The position numbers and the translations under genes were made by a program. A model generated the notes under the pieces. That model saw nothing but the letters and a program-made list of their open reading frames with translations. It did not search any database and was not told the DNA's origin. A stretch of DNA of 64,000 bases. Origin: an uncultured Litoreibacter sp. GTDB taxonomy: Bacteria > Pseudomonadota > Alphaproteobacteria > Rhodobacterales > Rhodobacteraceae. Within the stretch, counting starts at the first letter, position 1. Every line of letters starts with the position of its first letter. Where the stretch lies: positions 496,001 to 560,000 of the forward strand of contig CANMWQ010000001.1 of NCBI GenBank assembly GCA_947501685.1. The letters run 5' to 3'. This document shows, piece after piece, positions 27,838 to 37,371 of the stretch.

Positions 27838-28635
27838 ATGGACCAAAAGACAAAAGCCGAATGCCGGGACCTCGCCATGGCACTTGCCGATGCAGCCCGC
27901 GAGGAAACGCTGCGGTATTTTCGCCAGCGCAATCTGGGGGCCGACAACAAGCGCGTTGAAGGGTTTGATCCGGTCACCGAAGGCGACCGCGCCGCCGAAG
28001 CGGTGATGCGGGGGCTTATCGAAAAACACCGCCCGGATGATGGTATTCTCGGCGAGGAGTTTCCACCAAAGGAGAGCACCTCCGGCCTCACTTGGGTGCT
28101 TGATCCTATCGACGGCACGCGCGGCTATATTTCAGGCACCCCGACATGGGGCACTCTGATCGCTTTGCATGATGGAACGAAGCCCGTTCTGGGCGTGATC
28201 GACCAACCTTATATTGATGAGCGATTCTGGGGCGGGTTTGGCGCGGCGGAGGTCAGCGGCCCGCGCGGAACGCTCTCGCTCGCAACATCATCTGTTAGAA
28301 ACCTCGATGACGCGATTATTTTCACAACCTTCCCGGAGGTGGGCTCGTCGGAAGAGGCCGCCGGGTTTGCGGCCATCGCCGGGCACTGCAAGCTCACACG
28401 CTATGGAATGGATTGCTACGCCTATGCGCTTTTGGCCGCCGGGCACATTGAGTTGGTCGTGGAGGCGGGCCTGCAAGCCTATGACATTCAAGGCCCCATT
28501 GCCGTGATCGAGGCCGCAGGCGGGATCGTGACAGGTTGGACCGGCGGTCCGGCGGATCAGGGCGGACGGGTTTTGGCTGCGGCAAACCCTAACATTCACG
28601 GCGCAGCGCTTGCAATCCTCAAGGACTTCCCATGA
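27838..28635 (+). CDS. hisN: Histidinol-phosphatase (inositol monophosphatase family)
   Basis: A 265-aa member of the IMPase family that matches the HisN histidinol-phosphatase subgroup. The metal motifs are GEEF near residue 76 and WVLDPIDGTRGYISGTP near 87-103, with the C-terminal YDIQGP-containing segment replacing the usual WD. ATG 27838 has GAGGA upstream. The stop overlaps the next gene by 4 nt, an unusual partner for histidine synthesis, so another phosphate substrate cannot be excluded. Confidence 0.87.
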   Translation: MDQKTKAECRDLAMALADAAREETLRYFRQRNLGADNKRVEGFDPVTEGDRAAEAVMRGLIEKHRPDDGILGEEFPPKESTSGLTWVLDPIDGTRGYISGTPTWGTLIALHDGTKPVLGVIDQPYIDERFWGGFGAAEVSGPRGTLSLATSSVRNLDDAIIFTTFPEVGSSEEAAGFAAIAGHCKLTRYGMDCYAYALLAAGHIELVVEAGLQAYDIQGPIAVIEAAGGIVTGWTGGPADQGGRVLAAANPNIHGAALAILKDFP

Positions 28636-29969
28636 CCGAGACCCTCATTCGAAATGCCGATGTCGTGGCCACCATGGACGATGCGCGTAGCGAGGTGACA
28701 TCTTGCGATATTCTTGTTCGCGAAGGGGTCATTGTCGATGTGGGGCAGGGGCTGACGAGCGATGGTGATCTGATTGACGCGGCAGGCTGCGTGGTCACGC
28801 CGGGTTTGGTGAACACCCATCACCACCTCTTTCAAACCCTGACGCGCGCTGTTCCGGCGGCCCAGGATGCGGCCCTTTTTGGCTGGCTGCAAACGCTCTA
28901 CCCGATTTGGTCGCGGATGGGGCCGGAGCACTTGTTCACCTCTGCGCAGATTGGTCTGGCTGAATTGGCCCTGTCGGGCTGCACCATGACGTCAGATCAT
29001 TTGTACCTCTATCCCGGTGGCGGAAAACTGGACGACACGATTGCTGCCGCAGGCGAGGTGGGGCTGCGGTTCCACGCGACGCGCGGCTCAATGAGCATTG
29101 GGGAAAGCAAAGGTGGCCTGCCGCCAGATGCGCTGGTTGAAGATGAAGCCGCGATCCTTGAGGACTGCATACGGGTTGTTGATCGCTACCACGATGATGC
29201 CGATGGCGCGATGATCCGCGTGGCGCTTGCGCCGTGCTCGCCTTTCTCGGTGAGCCGTGACCTGATGCGGGAAACCGCCGTGCTGGCCCGTGACAAGAAG
29301 GTCATGCTGCACACCCATCTTGCAGAAAACGACGAAGATATTGCGTTCAGCCAGCAAGCCTTCGGCTGCCGCCCTGGCCAATATGCCGAGGAACTTGGCT
29401 GGGTCGGTGAAGACGTCTGGCACGCCCATTGCGTCAAGCTGGACGCCCAGGAGATAGACCTGTTTGCGCGCTCAAAGACCGGGGTTGCCCATTGCCCTTG
29501 CTCAAACTGCCGGCTGGGATCGGGCATCGCTCCCGTCATCACCATGCGCGACGCAGGCGTGCCGGTGGGGTTGGGCGTCGATGGGTCCGCTTCAAATGAC
29601 ACCGGTAACCTGATTTTCGAAGCAAGGCAGGCCATGCTGTTGCAGCGCGTCGCAAATGGTGGAGACGCGTTCTCTGCCCGCGCGGCGCTTGAGCTTGCCA
29701 CGCGCGGCGGGGCGCAGGTCTTGGGGCGTGGACATGAATGCGGCCAAATCGCCAAAGGCTTCCGCGCCGATCTGGCGATTTGGGACGTCAGCGGCGTACA
29801 CACTGCTGGTAGCTGGGACCCTGCGGCTTTGATGCTTGCGGGACCCACTCAGGTGCGCGACCTGTTGGTGGAGGGACGGCGGATCGTTGCCGGTGGCGCG
29901 ATTGTCAGTTTCGACCTGTCTGCTACGATAACGCGTCAAAACCAACTGGTTCAGGCCCTGATGGAGTGA
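28632..29969 (+). CDS. 8-oxoguanine deaminase (amidohydrolase family)
   Basis: A 445-aa metal-dependent amidohydrolase. Metal ligands appear as NTHHHLFQTL near residue 59, HTHLAEN near 235, HCVKL, and the aspartate in DGSASND near 320. This group covers 8-oxoguanine deaminase and the AtzB-like hydroxyatrazine hydrolases; the VPAAQDAALFGWLQTLYPIW pattern fits 8-oxoguanine deaminase best. It is translationally coupled to hisN by an ATGA overlap. The guanine deaminase nearby suggests linked purine salvage. Confidence 0.82.
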   Translation: MTETLIRNADVVATMDDARSEVTSCDILVREGVIVDVGQGLTSDGDLIDAAGCVVTPGLVNTHHHLFQTLTRAVPAAQDAALFGWLQTLYPIWSRMGPEHLFTSAQIGLAELALSGCTMTSDHLYLYPGGGKLDDTIAAAGEVGLRFHATRGSMSIGESKGGLPPDALVEDEAAILEDCIRVVDRYHDDADGAMIRVALAPCSPFSVSRDLMRETAVLARDKKVMLHTHLAENDEDIAFSQQAFGCRPGQYAEELGWVGEDVWHAHCVKLDAQEIDLFARSKTGVAHCPCSNCRLGSGIAPVITMRDAGVPVGLGVDGSASNDTGNLIFEARQAMLLQRVANGGDAFSARAALELATRGGAQVLGRGHECGQIAKGFRADLAIWDVSGVHTAGSWDPAALMLAGPTQVRDLLVEGRRIVAGGAIVSFDLSATITRQNQLVQALME

Positions 29970-29992
29970 TCCCGCCTGATCAAAGGAGGCCT

Positions 29993-30469
29993 ATGATCCG
30001 CCATATACTCGTCCCGTTCGCTCTTTGCGCAATCGTCGCCGGGTGCAGCAACCCGCAACGTCCAACCGCCTCAACCCCGCCTGCGGCCTCGGCCGCGATA
30101 GGGGCCGGGGATGTCGGCGCGCGCCTCAATCAGGTCCGCTCACAGCGCGGGCTCAGTCAGTTGGCCCGTTCAGACGCATTGGCGCGCGCGGCCCAAGCAC
30201 ATGCCACTGATATGTCCCAAAACGGGTTTTTCAGCCATGTCAGCCCAAATGGCGGCACTTTGGTGGACCGTGTGCAGGCAGCAGGCTACCCCTATTGCTT
30301 CGTGGCTGAGAACATTGCCCAAGGCCAGCAATCCGCCGCCGAGGTCATGACGGCTTGGATGAACAGCGCGGGTCACCGGCGCAACAATCTGTCGGATCGC
30401 GCGACCGAATACGGCGTCGCGCGCGCGGCTGGCGACTACTGGGTGCTGGTGCTGGGGTCTCGCTGCTAG
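29993..30469 (+). CDS. CAP/SCP-domain lipoprotein (YkwD type)
   Basis: A 158-aa lipoprotein. The signal peptide ends in the lipobox IVAGC (Cys at about 18), followed by a CAP domain with RSDALARAAQAHATDM, NGFFSHVSPNGGT, AENIAQG and WMNSAGHRRNN. ATG 29993 follows AAAGGAGG. Bacterial CAP proteins are extracytoplasmic with largely unknown roles. Overlaps the convergent guanine deaminase stop by 4 nt. Confidence 0.88.
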   Translation: MIRHILVPFALCAIVAGCSNPQRPTASTPPAASAAIGAGDVGARLNQVRSQRGLSQLARSDALARAAQAHATDMSQNGFFSHVSPNGGTLVDRVQAAGYPYCFVAENIAQGQQSAAEVMTAWMNSAGHRRNNLSDRATEYGVARAAGDYWVLVLGSRC

Positions 30470-31773
30470 GTCGCTGCCTTCGAGACTAACGCCCCTGCAA
30501 TGAAAACGTCGGAAATCGCGCGGTCATCCCCCATCATGATGGTAGGGAATATCGCCTCCCAAATCGTGTCGGCCGCCGCATGCCGCTGCGCGATGGCGGG
30601 GGTCGAGGCAAGGTCAAGCACGATCAAATCAGCCTCCATACCGGCCGCGAGATTGCCGATCTTGTTTTCCGCATGCAGAACCTTGGCCGAGCCGCAGGTG
30701 GCCAGCCACAACAGCTCCGCCGGGTGTAGGGCCGCGCCGTTTAACTGCCCGATCTCGTAGGTCGCCGCCATTGTGCGCAGCATCGAAAAGCTTGAGCCGC
30801 CGCCAATATCGGTGGCCAACCCGATCCTGTGCCCCGCCGCTTTCAGCCCCTTCAGATCAAAAAGGCCCGACCCGATAAAGGTGTTGGAGGTCGGGCAATG
30901 CGCAAGCCCCGCGTCGGCCTCAAGGAGGCGTGCCCTTTCGCGCGGTTCCAGATGAATGGCGTGGCCATAAAGCCCCTTTGTCCCAAGCAACCCATGCGCT
31001 TCATAGGTGTCGAGGTAATCGCGGGCGTCCGGAAACAACTCGCTCACCCATGCGATCTCTTCCACCTGTTCGCTGAGATGGGTTTGCATGAGGCAGCCCG
31101 GCATCTCTGCCCAAAGCGCCCCGAGCGCCTCTAGCTGCTTCGGGGAAGACGTTGGCGAAAACCGCGGGGTAATAACGTATCCAAGCCGGTCCTTGCCATG
31201 CCAAGACTGAGCAAGACGCTTGCTGTCATCATAGGCCGACTGTGCCGTGTCACTTAGCCCATCCGGCGCATTGCGATCCATGCAGGTCTTCCCGGCATAG
31301 GCCCTAACACCGCGCTGCTGCGCCTCTTGAAAAAACGCGTCAACGCTTTCGGGATGTGTTGTGGCGTAGCTGCACATGCTGGTGGTGCCAGCCCCAAGCG
31401 CGAGATCGAAATAGCGCTCGGCAATCATCCTGGCATAGGAGGCGTCGGCAAAGCGCATTTCTTCAGGGAATGTGTAGGTGTCGAGCCATTCAATCAGCCG
31501 CTTGCCCCAACTGGCAATTATTGCCGTCTGGGGGTAGTGCAGATGCGGGTCAACAAAACCGGCCATGATCAGCTTGTCGCCATACTGGATGGTTTTGGAT
31601 CCGGCGGGCGGGGTAACGTGATCGGCGGGACCGACCCATGACACTTTGCCGTTCTCAATCAAAACGGCCCCGTTGCGATGATGACTGACAGCATCAATGC
31701 CCTCACTGAACGGATCGCCCGAGAAGCTGAGCGTTTGACCAAAAAGAAGCGTGCTGCCGTGTTCCATTCCCAA
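30466..31773 (-). CDS. guaD: Guanine deaminase
   Basis: A 435-aa amidohydrolase converting guanine to xanthine. Zinc ligands: FVDPHLHYPQT near residue 73, QTHLSEQ near 235, GHAIHLE near 272, and Asp in DIGGGSSFSML near 325. The C-terminal IWEAIFPTIMMGDDRAI is typical for guaD. It is convergent with the CAP lipoprotein gene and divergent from mgtE. Confidence 0.92.
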   Translation of the reverse strand: MGMEHGSTLLFGQTLSFSGDPFSEGIDAVSHHRNGAVLIENGKVSWVGPADHVTPPAGSKTIQYGDKLIMAGFVDPHLHYPQTAIIASWGKRLIEWLDTYTFPEEMRFADASYARMIAERYFDLALGAGTTSMCSYATTHPESVDAFFQEAQQRGVRAYAGKTCMDRNAPDGLSDTAQSAYDDSKRLAQSWHGKDRLGYVITPRFSPTSSPKQLEALGALWAEMPGCLMQTHLSEQVEEIAWVSELFPDARDYLDTYEAHGLLGTKGLYGHAIHLEPRERARLLEADAGLAHCPTSNTFIGSGLFDLKGLKAAGHRIGLATDIGGGSSFSMLRTMAATYEIGQLNGAALHPAELLWLATCGSAKVLHAENKIGNLAAGMEADLIVLDLASTPAIAQRHAAADTIWEAIFPTIMMGDDRAISDVFIAGALVSKAAT

Positions 31774-31898
31774 ACTCGTATCCCGCCTGATCCCAAAAGG
31801 AAATTCCTGAAAACGAGCCCTACCGCTGCCGCCGGGCTTTGTCTAAGCTGCGAGTTGCCCCGCTTTTCCCGTCTAGCCCTAGAATTGAGCTTGTCAGC

Positions 31899-33296
31899 AT
31901 GTCCGATCCAGAGACCTCACCCAAGGAGCCACCGCAAGACGTAGCCGCCGAAACATATGAGCTGGAACGCGGACTAGTCGCACAGGTTCTTGATGCGATT
32001 AACCGCACGGATGCGGTCGCGCTGGACCAATTGCTTGATCCCTTACATCCCGCAGACATCGCCGATTTGATCGAGCAGGTTAGCGGACCAGAGCGGCGCG
32101 CGTTCCTGTCGCTTTGGTCAACAGGTTTGGACGGTGAAGTCCTGTCCGAATTGGAAGAGGGCCTGCGGGATGAGGTGATCCAGTCTCTGCCAGATCATGT
32201 GCTCGCAGGTGCCGTGCGCGAGCTGGAATCAGATGACGTTGTTGATCTGATTGAAGACCTTGAGGGCAAGCAGCAAGACCTCATCCTTGACGCGCTGGAT
32301 GACGCAGATCGCGCGGTTGTTGAAGACGCGTTGAGCTACCCGGAAACTTCTGCTGGTCGGTTGATGCAGCGCGAAATGGTGGTCGCCCCTGAGCATTGGA
32401 CCGTCGGACAGGCGATTGATTTCATGCGTGCCGAGGACAATTTGCCCGAGCAGTTTTACCATCTGATTTTGGTCGATCCCGCCTACCACCCTACTGGCTA
32501 CGTCACGCTCGGGCGCATCCTTGGCGCAAAGCGGGAATACCGCCTGTCAGACATGAAGGAACACAGCTTTCGAACTATCTCCGCGCTGCAGAACGAGGCT
32601 GATGTGGCATATGCGTTCAACCAATACCACTTGATTTCCGCGCCAGTTATCGATGAGGATGACCGGCTGGTGGGGGTGATCACCATAGACGATGCCATGG
32701 TGGTGCTGGATGAAGAGGCGGGGGAGGACATCTTGCGTCTCGCCGGTGCTGGCGGCGACGAAAGTGTCTCGGACCGGACCCTTGCGACCGCCAAGCGGCG
32801 CTTTCCGTGGCTGGCAGTGAATTTGACGACATCAGTCCTGGCCTCTCTGGTGATTGCTCAATTTGAGGAAATCATCAGCCAAATCGTAGCACTCGCGGTT
32901 CTGATGCCGATTGTGGCCTCAATGGGCGGCAATGCCGGAACCCAGTCCTTGACCGTGGCCGTGCGCGCCATTGCCACTCGCGACTTGACCGGCTCAAACT
33001 TGCTGCGCGTGATCCGCAGGGAGGTCGTTGCGGGCCTGCTAAACGGCCTCATCTTTGCGGTGATCATGGGAGTCGTTGGGGTCATTTGGTTTGGCACACC
33101 GGTCCTTGGCGCGGTGATCTTCGTGGCGATGGTCGTGAACATGGTGGTCGCGGCCTTGGCGGGGATATTGATCCCGATTGGGCTGGACAGGGCAGGGGTG
33201 GACCCGGCGCTGGCTTCAGGGGCTTTTGTGACGACTGTTACAGATGTGGTTGGCTTCTTCGTGTTCTTGGGCCTCGCGGCGGTCTGGCTGGTCTAG
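31899..33296 (+). CDS. mgtE: Magnesium transporter MgtE
   Basis: A 465-aa Mg2+ channel. The N-terminal MgtE domain (LLDPLHPADIADLIEQV onward), paired CBS domains with PVIDEDDRLVGVITIDDA, and a C-terminal membrane region of five helices including MGGNAGTQSLTVAVRAIA are all present. The CBS and N domains sense cytoplasmic Mg2+ and gate the pore in characterised members. ATG 31899 (MSDPETS) is chosen over an upstream in-frame start. Confidence 0.94.
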   Translation: MSDPETSPKEPPQDVAAETYELERGLVAQVLDAINRTDAVALDQLLDPLHPADIADLIEQVSGPERRAFLSLWSTGLDGEVLSELEEGLRDEVIQSLPDHVLAGAVRELESDDVVDLIEDLEGKQQDLILDALDDADRAVVEDALSYPETSAGRLMQREMVVAPEHWTVGQAIDFMRAEDNLPEQFYHLILVDPAYHPTGYVTLGRILGAKREYRLSDMKEHSFRTISALQNEADVAYAFNQYHLISAPVIDEDDRLVGVITIDDAMVVLDEEAGEDILRLAGAGGDESVSDRTLATAKRRFPWLAVNLTTSVLASLVIAQFEEIISQIVALAVLMPIVASMGGNAGTQSLTVAVRAIATRDLTGSNLLRVIRREVVAGLLNGLIFAVIMGVVGVIWFGTPVLGAVIFVAMVVNMVVAALAGILIPIGLDRAGVDPALASGAFVTTVTDVVGFFVFLGLAAVWLV

Positions 33297-33311
33297 CCTT
33301 GCGCGCGTGAT

Positions 33312-35789
33312 CTAGCTGCTGGGCATCTGCAATGTTACGGTGCGCCCGCCTTTGGTGTAACGCAGCGAATTGCCGTCAATCGCGGCGACACGGCCACCGT
33401 CAACGCGGTCGCCAATAGAGACTTTCCGGAACCGGCCGTTGGGCATCCTGACCAACGCGCGCCGGTTGGCCGATGTTCCGAACACGCCAACAAGCGCAAC
33501 ATTACCCAGCGAGATCGCGTTGCTCTCAGTCGCGGCTCTGGCAACACGGCCGCTGACAGGGCCTGTCGGGTTGATCCGGCTGCTTCTTGCGACAGCCGGT
33601 CCAGTTGCGCGCGCCGCGGCAGAAGCAGTCGATGCGCTGGCCGTCTGTACCTGTGCGGATGGGGCCGCTTGGCTGGTCGCCCGCGCCGTTTGGACGATGG
33701 CCGCGAAATTCTGAGGCCGTTGCTGGGCCCGAAGCGAGACACTCACAGCCTGCCGGGTTGCGGCGGCCAAGGCGGCCTCCACGCTGGCTGCATCTGCCTC
33801 TCCCACTTCAAGCAAAGCCCGCGCTATAGCCTGTGCTTGGAGTTGGGCTGAGATCGGGCGTTGTTGCGGGCGAATGTTCGCCAGCTCTGGCCGCGAAAGC
33901 CCGCCAAGCGTGGCGCGCTCGCGCCGCTCGCTCAGGTCATTTGGCCTTTGTTCAGGGCGAATGGTGGCCAGGCGAAGTTGCTCTGCGGAGAGGGCGGGGG
34001 CCTCGACAACAGCCTCGGGTTCAGCCGTCTCAAGTGTAGGGGTCGCCTCAGCCGATCCGCCGGGGCGCTGAACAGCAACAACCGGCGGGCGCCCCAAAAA
34101 GACAGTGATCCCGTCCGGGTTTAACGTGCCTTCAGGCGTTGGGCGGACCAATCCCCGCTCATCAATATCAAAAATGATGCCCGGAGGGGGCGGACGGGTG
34201 AAGGACGCAAGCTCTGTTTCACCGCCGTCCAATGCCTGTGGAATGAGCGCTGGTGCATCCTCAAAGGCGGGACTGGGGTCAAGCGACGCGATGTACAGCT
34301 CGTCCAAATTCTCCGTAACCAGCTCTTCGGCTGAAACTGTATCGGTGCGCTGCCAAATCCCACTGACGGCATATGCGGTTTGCGCTTCGATCTGCGACAT
34401 TTCGGCCACTGGAGCAGGCGGCGCAGGGGGCAACTCGGGTTCCACAAACTCCTGCACGCCATCGAAGACGGGCGGGACGTCTTCGGGTGGTATGTTGGCC
34501 AAATCAATCGCGTCGGGAATGGGCAGCTCCGTCAAGCGGTCTTCGATGATGACGGCTTCAACGGGGGCGGCCGCCAGCTCTGTTTCTTCGGCCGTTTCAT
34601 TACCAAAGAACCGGCTCACTGCGTCATCGGGCAGCACGTAAGATGACAGCAGCGCGGCAAGCCCGAGACAGACCAGCAAAATGGCGGTCATGATCAGTCC
34701 AAGGAACCGAGGTTTTCCGCGCCGTTCACTGGTGGTCAGGCGCGTCAGCGGGTCACGTTCTTTCGCGAGTTCTTGCGCCAAAGCAGCAGGCGGAGTGGCC
34801 TTTTTCGGAGCAGAAAGGGCCGGCTTTGAGACCGCGACAGGTGTGACCTTCGGAGCGGGTTTTGTCTTTGCCTTCGAGGAGGATGGCGGAGCCACCTTTT
34901 TTGTTTTTGCGGCTTTGTCGATATCTTTGGTGGTAAGCCGCGGCGCATCTGATGCAGCTCCAAGCTTGGGCGCGCTGCCAGGTACTGCAATCCGGGCAGA
35001 GAGTTTGCTGACATGAGTTCCCGCATCTTCGGGGTTCTTATCTTCGGTGGACTGCCTGCGGCTGGAAAAAGCGGCAGGGCTTCTCGACACACCGTTTTCG
35101 GCGACCAACGCCGGCTTATCTGGTTCGGCAATCTCGGGCTTGTTGGCAGACAACAGAGCTTGATCATCAGACGTAGCTGGAGCTTCTTCCACAAAAAGGT
35201 TCTTCAGATCGTCGGCTTCATTGGCATTATGGCTCTTGGGCTCTGGCTCAGAAGCTGTGGCCTCGGAGACGTCTTGTGGCTTTTCAACTACCCGGACGGG
35301 CTCAGGATCCACGTCAAACCCGCCATTGCCCTCCAGCATGCCGCCAAGCATCGGTTCGCCAAAAAAGCGGCCGTTATCCGGCCGGGCGGTGAAGCCCACC
35401 GGGTTCAGCGCATGCGGCCCGATAAAGCCCTCTGCTTCGCCCAACGTTTCAAGCGCGACGGCGACGATCTTCATCTCCCCGTCTTTTTGCGAGGTATCGT
35501 AGATCAATTGATCAATGCGGTAGGGGGTGCGGTCTTCCAATGTGGTGGCCACATCGGTGCCCGCCGGAACGCTTGTATAAAGAAGCTGCGACGCGGGCAG
35601 GATCAGTTTGGTCTGAAAACCGTCCCCTTCAAGCTCCAGCGCCCGCCTGCGAAACCGGGCAAGACCCTCCGCAATGTCCTCGGAGGCAAAATCAAGACGG
35701 TCTTCGCTATACCAGCCCGCACCGTCTGGTGCGCGGTGTAAAAGCTCGATGCCGTCTTCAGAGAGGTCGAGAGCAAAATTTGGGGCCAT
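33312..35789 (-). CDS. Large single-TM envelope protein, possible GspL/PilM-GspC-like architecture
   Basis: An 825-aa protein without a family name that I recognise. Residues 1-150 form a compact cytoplasmic domain (LDLSEDGIELLHR, then LPASQLLYTSVPAGTD and EDRTPYRIDQLIYD) resembling the N-terminal domain of GspL/PilM. Residues 150-355 are low-complexity, Ala/Pro/Lys-rich. One membrane helix lies at about 362-386. The periplasmic part to residue 755 is Pro/Glu/Ala-rich with repeated RPEQRP/RPQQRP/RAQQRP elements. The last 60-70 residues (NVALVGVFGTSANRRALVRMPNGRFRKVSIGDRVDGGRVAAI) look like the GspC/PilP homology domain. Role in a secretion or envelope complex is an inference. Confidence 0.8.
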   Translation of the reverse strand: MAPNFALDLSEDGIELLHRAPDGAGWYSEDRLDFASEDIAEGLARFRRRALELEGDGFQTKLILPASQLLYTSVPAGTDVATTLEDRTPYRIDQLIYDTSQKDGEMKIVAVALETLGEAEGFIGPHALNPVGFTARPDNGRFFGEPMLGGMLEGNGGFDVDPEPVRVVEKPQDVSEATASEPEPKSHNANEADDLKNLFVEEAPATSDDQALLSANKPEIAEPDKPALVAENGVSRSPAAFSSRRQSTEDKNPEDAGTHVSKLSARIAVPGSAPKLGAASDAPRLTTKDIDKAAKTKKVAPPSSSKAKTKPAPKVTPVAVSKPALSAPKKATPPAALAQELAKERDPLTRLTTSERRGKPRFLGLIMTAILLVCLGLAALLSSYVLPDDAVSRFFGNETAEETELAAAPVEAVIIEDRLTELPIPDAIDLANIPPEDVPPVFDGVQEFVEPELPPAPPAPVAEMSQIEAQTAYAVSGIWQRTDTVSAEELVTENLDELYIASLDPSPAFEDAPALIPQALDGGETELASFTRPPPPGIIFDIDERGLVRPTPEGTLNPDGITVFLGRPPVVAVQRPGGSAEATPTLETAEPEAVVEAPALSAEQLRLATIRPEQRPNDLSERRERATLGGLSRPELANIRPQQRPISAQLQAQAIARALLEVGEADAASVEAALAAATRQAVSVSLRAQQRPQNFAAIVQTARATSQAAPSAQVQTASASTASAAARATGPAVARSSRINPTGPVSGRVARAATESNAISLGNVALVGVFGTSANRRALVRMPNGRFRKVSIGDRVDGGRVAAIDGNSLRYTKGGRTVTLQMPSS

Positions 35790-35927
35790 AGCTGTCAGCT
35801 TCGTCCTGCGTCACTGTTTACAACTGGACAGGGCCGTTCTTAAAAACAGGCCCCACCCAGTCTCGCTGCATATTATAAGTCACCTGCCACCAAAGGAAAC
35901 GGGGAATTACGTCTTTGCGAAGGCCAG

Positions 35928-37220
35928 CTAGCTCACAGCTTTGCTGAGCGCCTGATCCAAATCGGCAATCAGATCTGCCGCATCCTCGATCCCGATGGAG
36001 ACCCGCACCACATTCGGCGCTGCACCTGCTGCCTCCTGTTGTTCTGCGGTCAACTGACGGTGGGTTGTGGAGGCCGAGTGGATGATCAGGGACTTGGTGT
36101 CGCCCAGATTGGCCACATGGGAAAAGATCTCCAAGCTATCAACCAGCTTGATGCAGGCCTCATACCCGCCTTTAACGGCGAATGTGAACAAAGCCCCGGC
36201 GCCGCGTGGGCAAACGGTTTTCACCCGACCGAAATACGGCGAGGATTTCAGCCCCGCATAGGTCACAAAGTCGATCCGGTCGTCTTTTTCCAACCAGTTC
36301 GCGATCTTCTCCGCATTCTCGACATGGCGCTGCATCCGCAGCGAAAGGGTTTCCATGCCCATCAATGTGTAATGCGCAGCCTGTGGGTTCATGGTCATCC
36401 CCAGATCACGCAGCCCGATGGCAATGCCGTGGAAGGTGAAGGCCAGGGGGCCGAACGTCTCGGCAAATTTCAGGCCGTGGTAAGCGGGCTCAGGATCGGC
36501 CAGTGACGGAAATTTGCCTGAGGCTGCCCAATCAAACTTGCCCGAGTCCACTACGCAACCACCGGTAACAGTGCCGTTGCCTGTGAGGTATTTCGTCGTG
36601 GAGTGAACCACTAGGGTTGCCCCATGCTCGATCGGGCGGCACAGGTAAGGCGTGGCTGTGGTGTTGTCGATGATCAGCGGAATGCCCGCCGCATCCGCGA
36701 TATTCGCGACAGCACGCACATCCATGATGTAGCCGCCCGGGTTTGCAATCGCCTCGCCAAAGATGGCTTGCGTGTCATCATCAATGGCGGCTTTCACCGC
36801 ATCCAGATCGTCGAAATCGACAAACTTGGCCGACCAGCCGAACCGTTTGATGGTTTGCGAAAACTGAGTGACCGTGCCGCCATAAAGCCGGGTGGAGGCA
36901 ATGACGTTCTTGCCCGGTTGCATCAAAGGGAACAGCGCCATGATCTGTGCTGCGTGCCCTGAGGAGCAGCACACCGCCCCGACGCCGCCTTCCAGCGTGG
37001 CAATGCGTTCTTGCAAGACGGCCACGGTAGGGTTGGTCAGCCGCGAGTAGATGTAGCCAACCTCTTGCAGATTAAACAAGGCCGCGGCGTGATCGGCGTC
37101 GCGGAAAACATAGGCGGTTGATTGGTAGATCGGTGTGTTGCGCGCCCCGGTGGCCGGGTCCGGTTGCGATCCTGCATGGACCTGCAAAGTATCAAAGCCG
37201 TAGTTTTCCGTGTCGGACAT
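35928..37220 (-). CDS. metY: O-acetylhomoserine sulfhydrylase/aminocarboxypropyltransferase
   Basis: A 430-aa PLP enzyme of the Cys/Met metabolism family that makes homocysteine from O-acetylhomoserine and sulfide. Visible landmarks: FDTLQVHAGSQPDPATGARNTPIYQSTAY at the N-terminus, YSRLTNPTVAVLQERIATLEGG, and the PLP lysine in HSTTKYLTGNG. ATG 37220 follows GGGAGG. A hairpin-forming sequence lies upstream at 37243-37281. No SAM-II riboswitch pattern was recognised. Confidence 0.94.
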   Translation of the reverse strand: MSDTENYGFDTLQVHAGSQPDPATGARNTPIYQSTAYVFRDADHAAALFNLQEVGYIYSRLTNPTVAVLQERIATLEGGVGAVCCSSGHAAQIMALFPLMQPGKNVIASTRLYGGTVTQFSQTIKRFGWSAKFVDFDDLDAVKAAIDDDTQAIFGEAIANPGGYIMDVRAVANIADAAGIPLIIDNTTATPYLCRPIEHGATLVVHSTTKYLTGNGTVTGGCVVDSGKFDWAASGKFPSLADPEPAYHGLKFAETFGPLAFTFHGIAIGLRDLGMTMNPQAAHYTLMGMETLSLRMQRHVENAEKIANWLEKDDRIDFVTYAGLKSSPYFGRVKTVCPRGAGALFTFAVKGGYEACIKLVDSLEIFSHVANLGDTKSLIIHSASTTHRQLTAEQQEAAGAAPNVVRVSIGIEDAADLIADLDQALSKAVS

Positions 37221-37242
37221 TGCCGAACCTCCCATAAAATAT

Positions 37243-37281
37243 GTTGAGCGCACATTAGTCTGACGGGATAGGCGCTTCAAC
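37243..37281 (-). other. Inverted repeat in the metY leader
   Basis: GTTGAGCGC (37243-37251) pairs with GCGCTTCAAC (37272-37281), leaving one bulged base and a loop of about 20 nt. It lies 23-61 nt upstream of the metY start on the minus strand. It may be a leader hairpin; a regulatory role is only a possibility. Confidence 0.3.
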
Positions 37282-37371
37282 GGCAATAAGAAGGGCGGGC
37301 TACCCCGCGCGCAGGCCCGTTTCCACCAAAAGCCCGAGGCGCTTCGCCTCGTAATAATACCCACGCGCATA

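Noticed and set aside
37221-37340. SAM-II riboswitch upstream of metY
   Set aside because: The leader can form a hairpin, but the conserved pseudoknot segments of SAM-II were not recognised.
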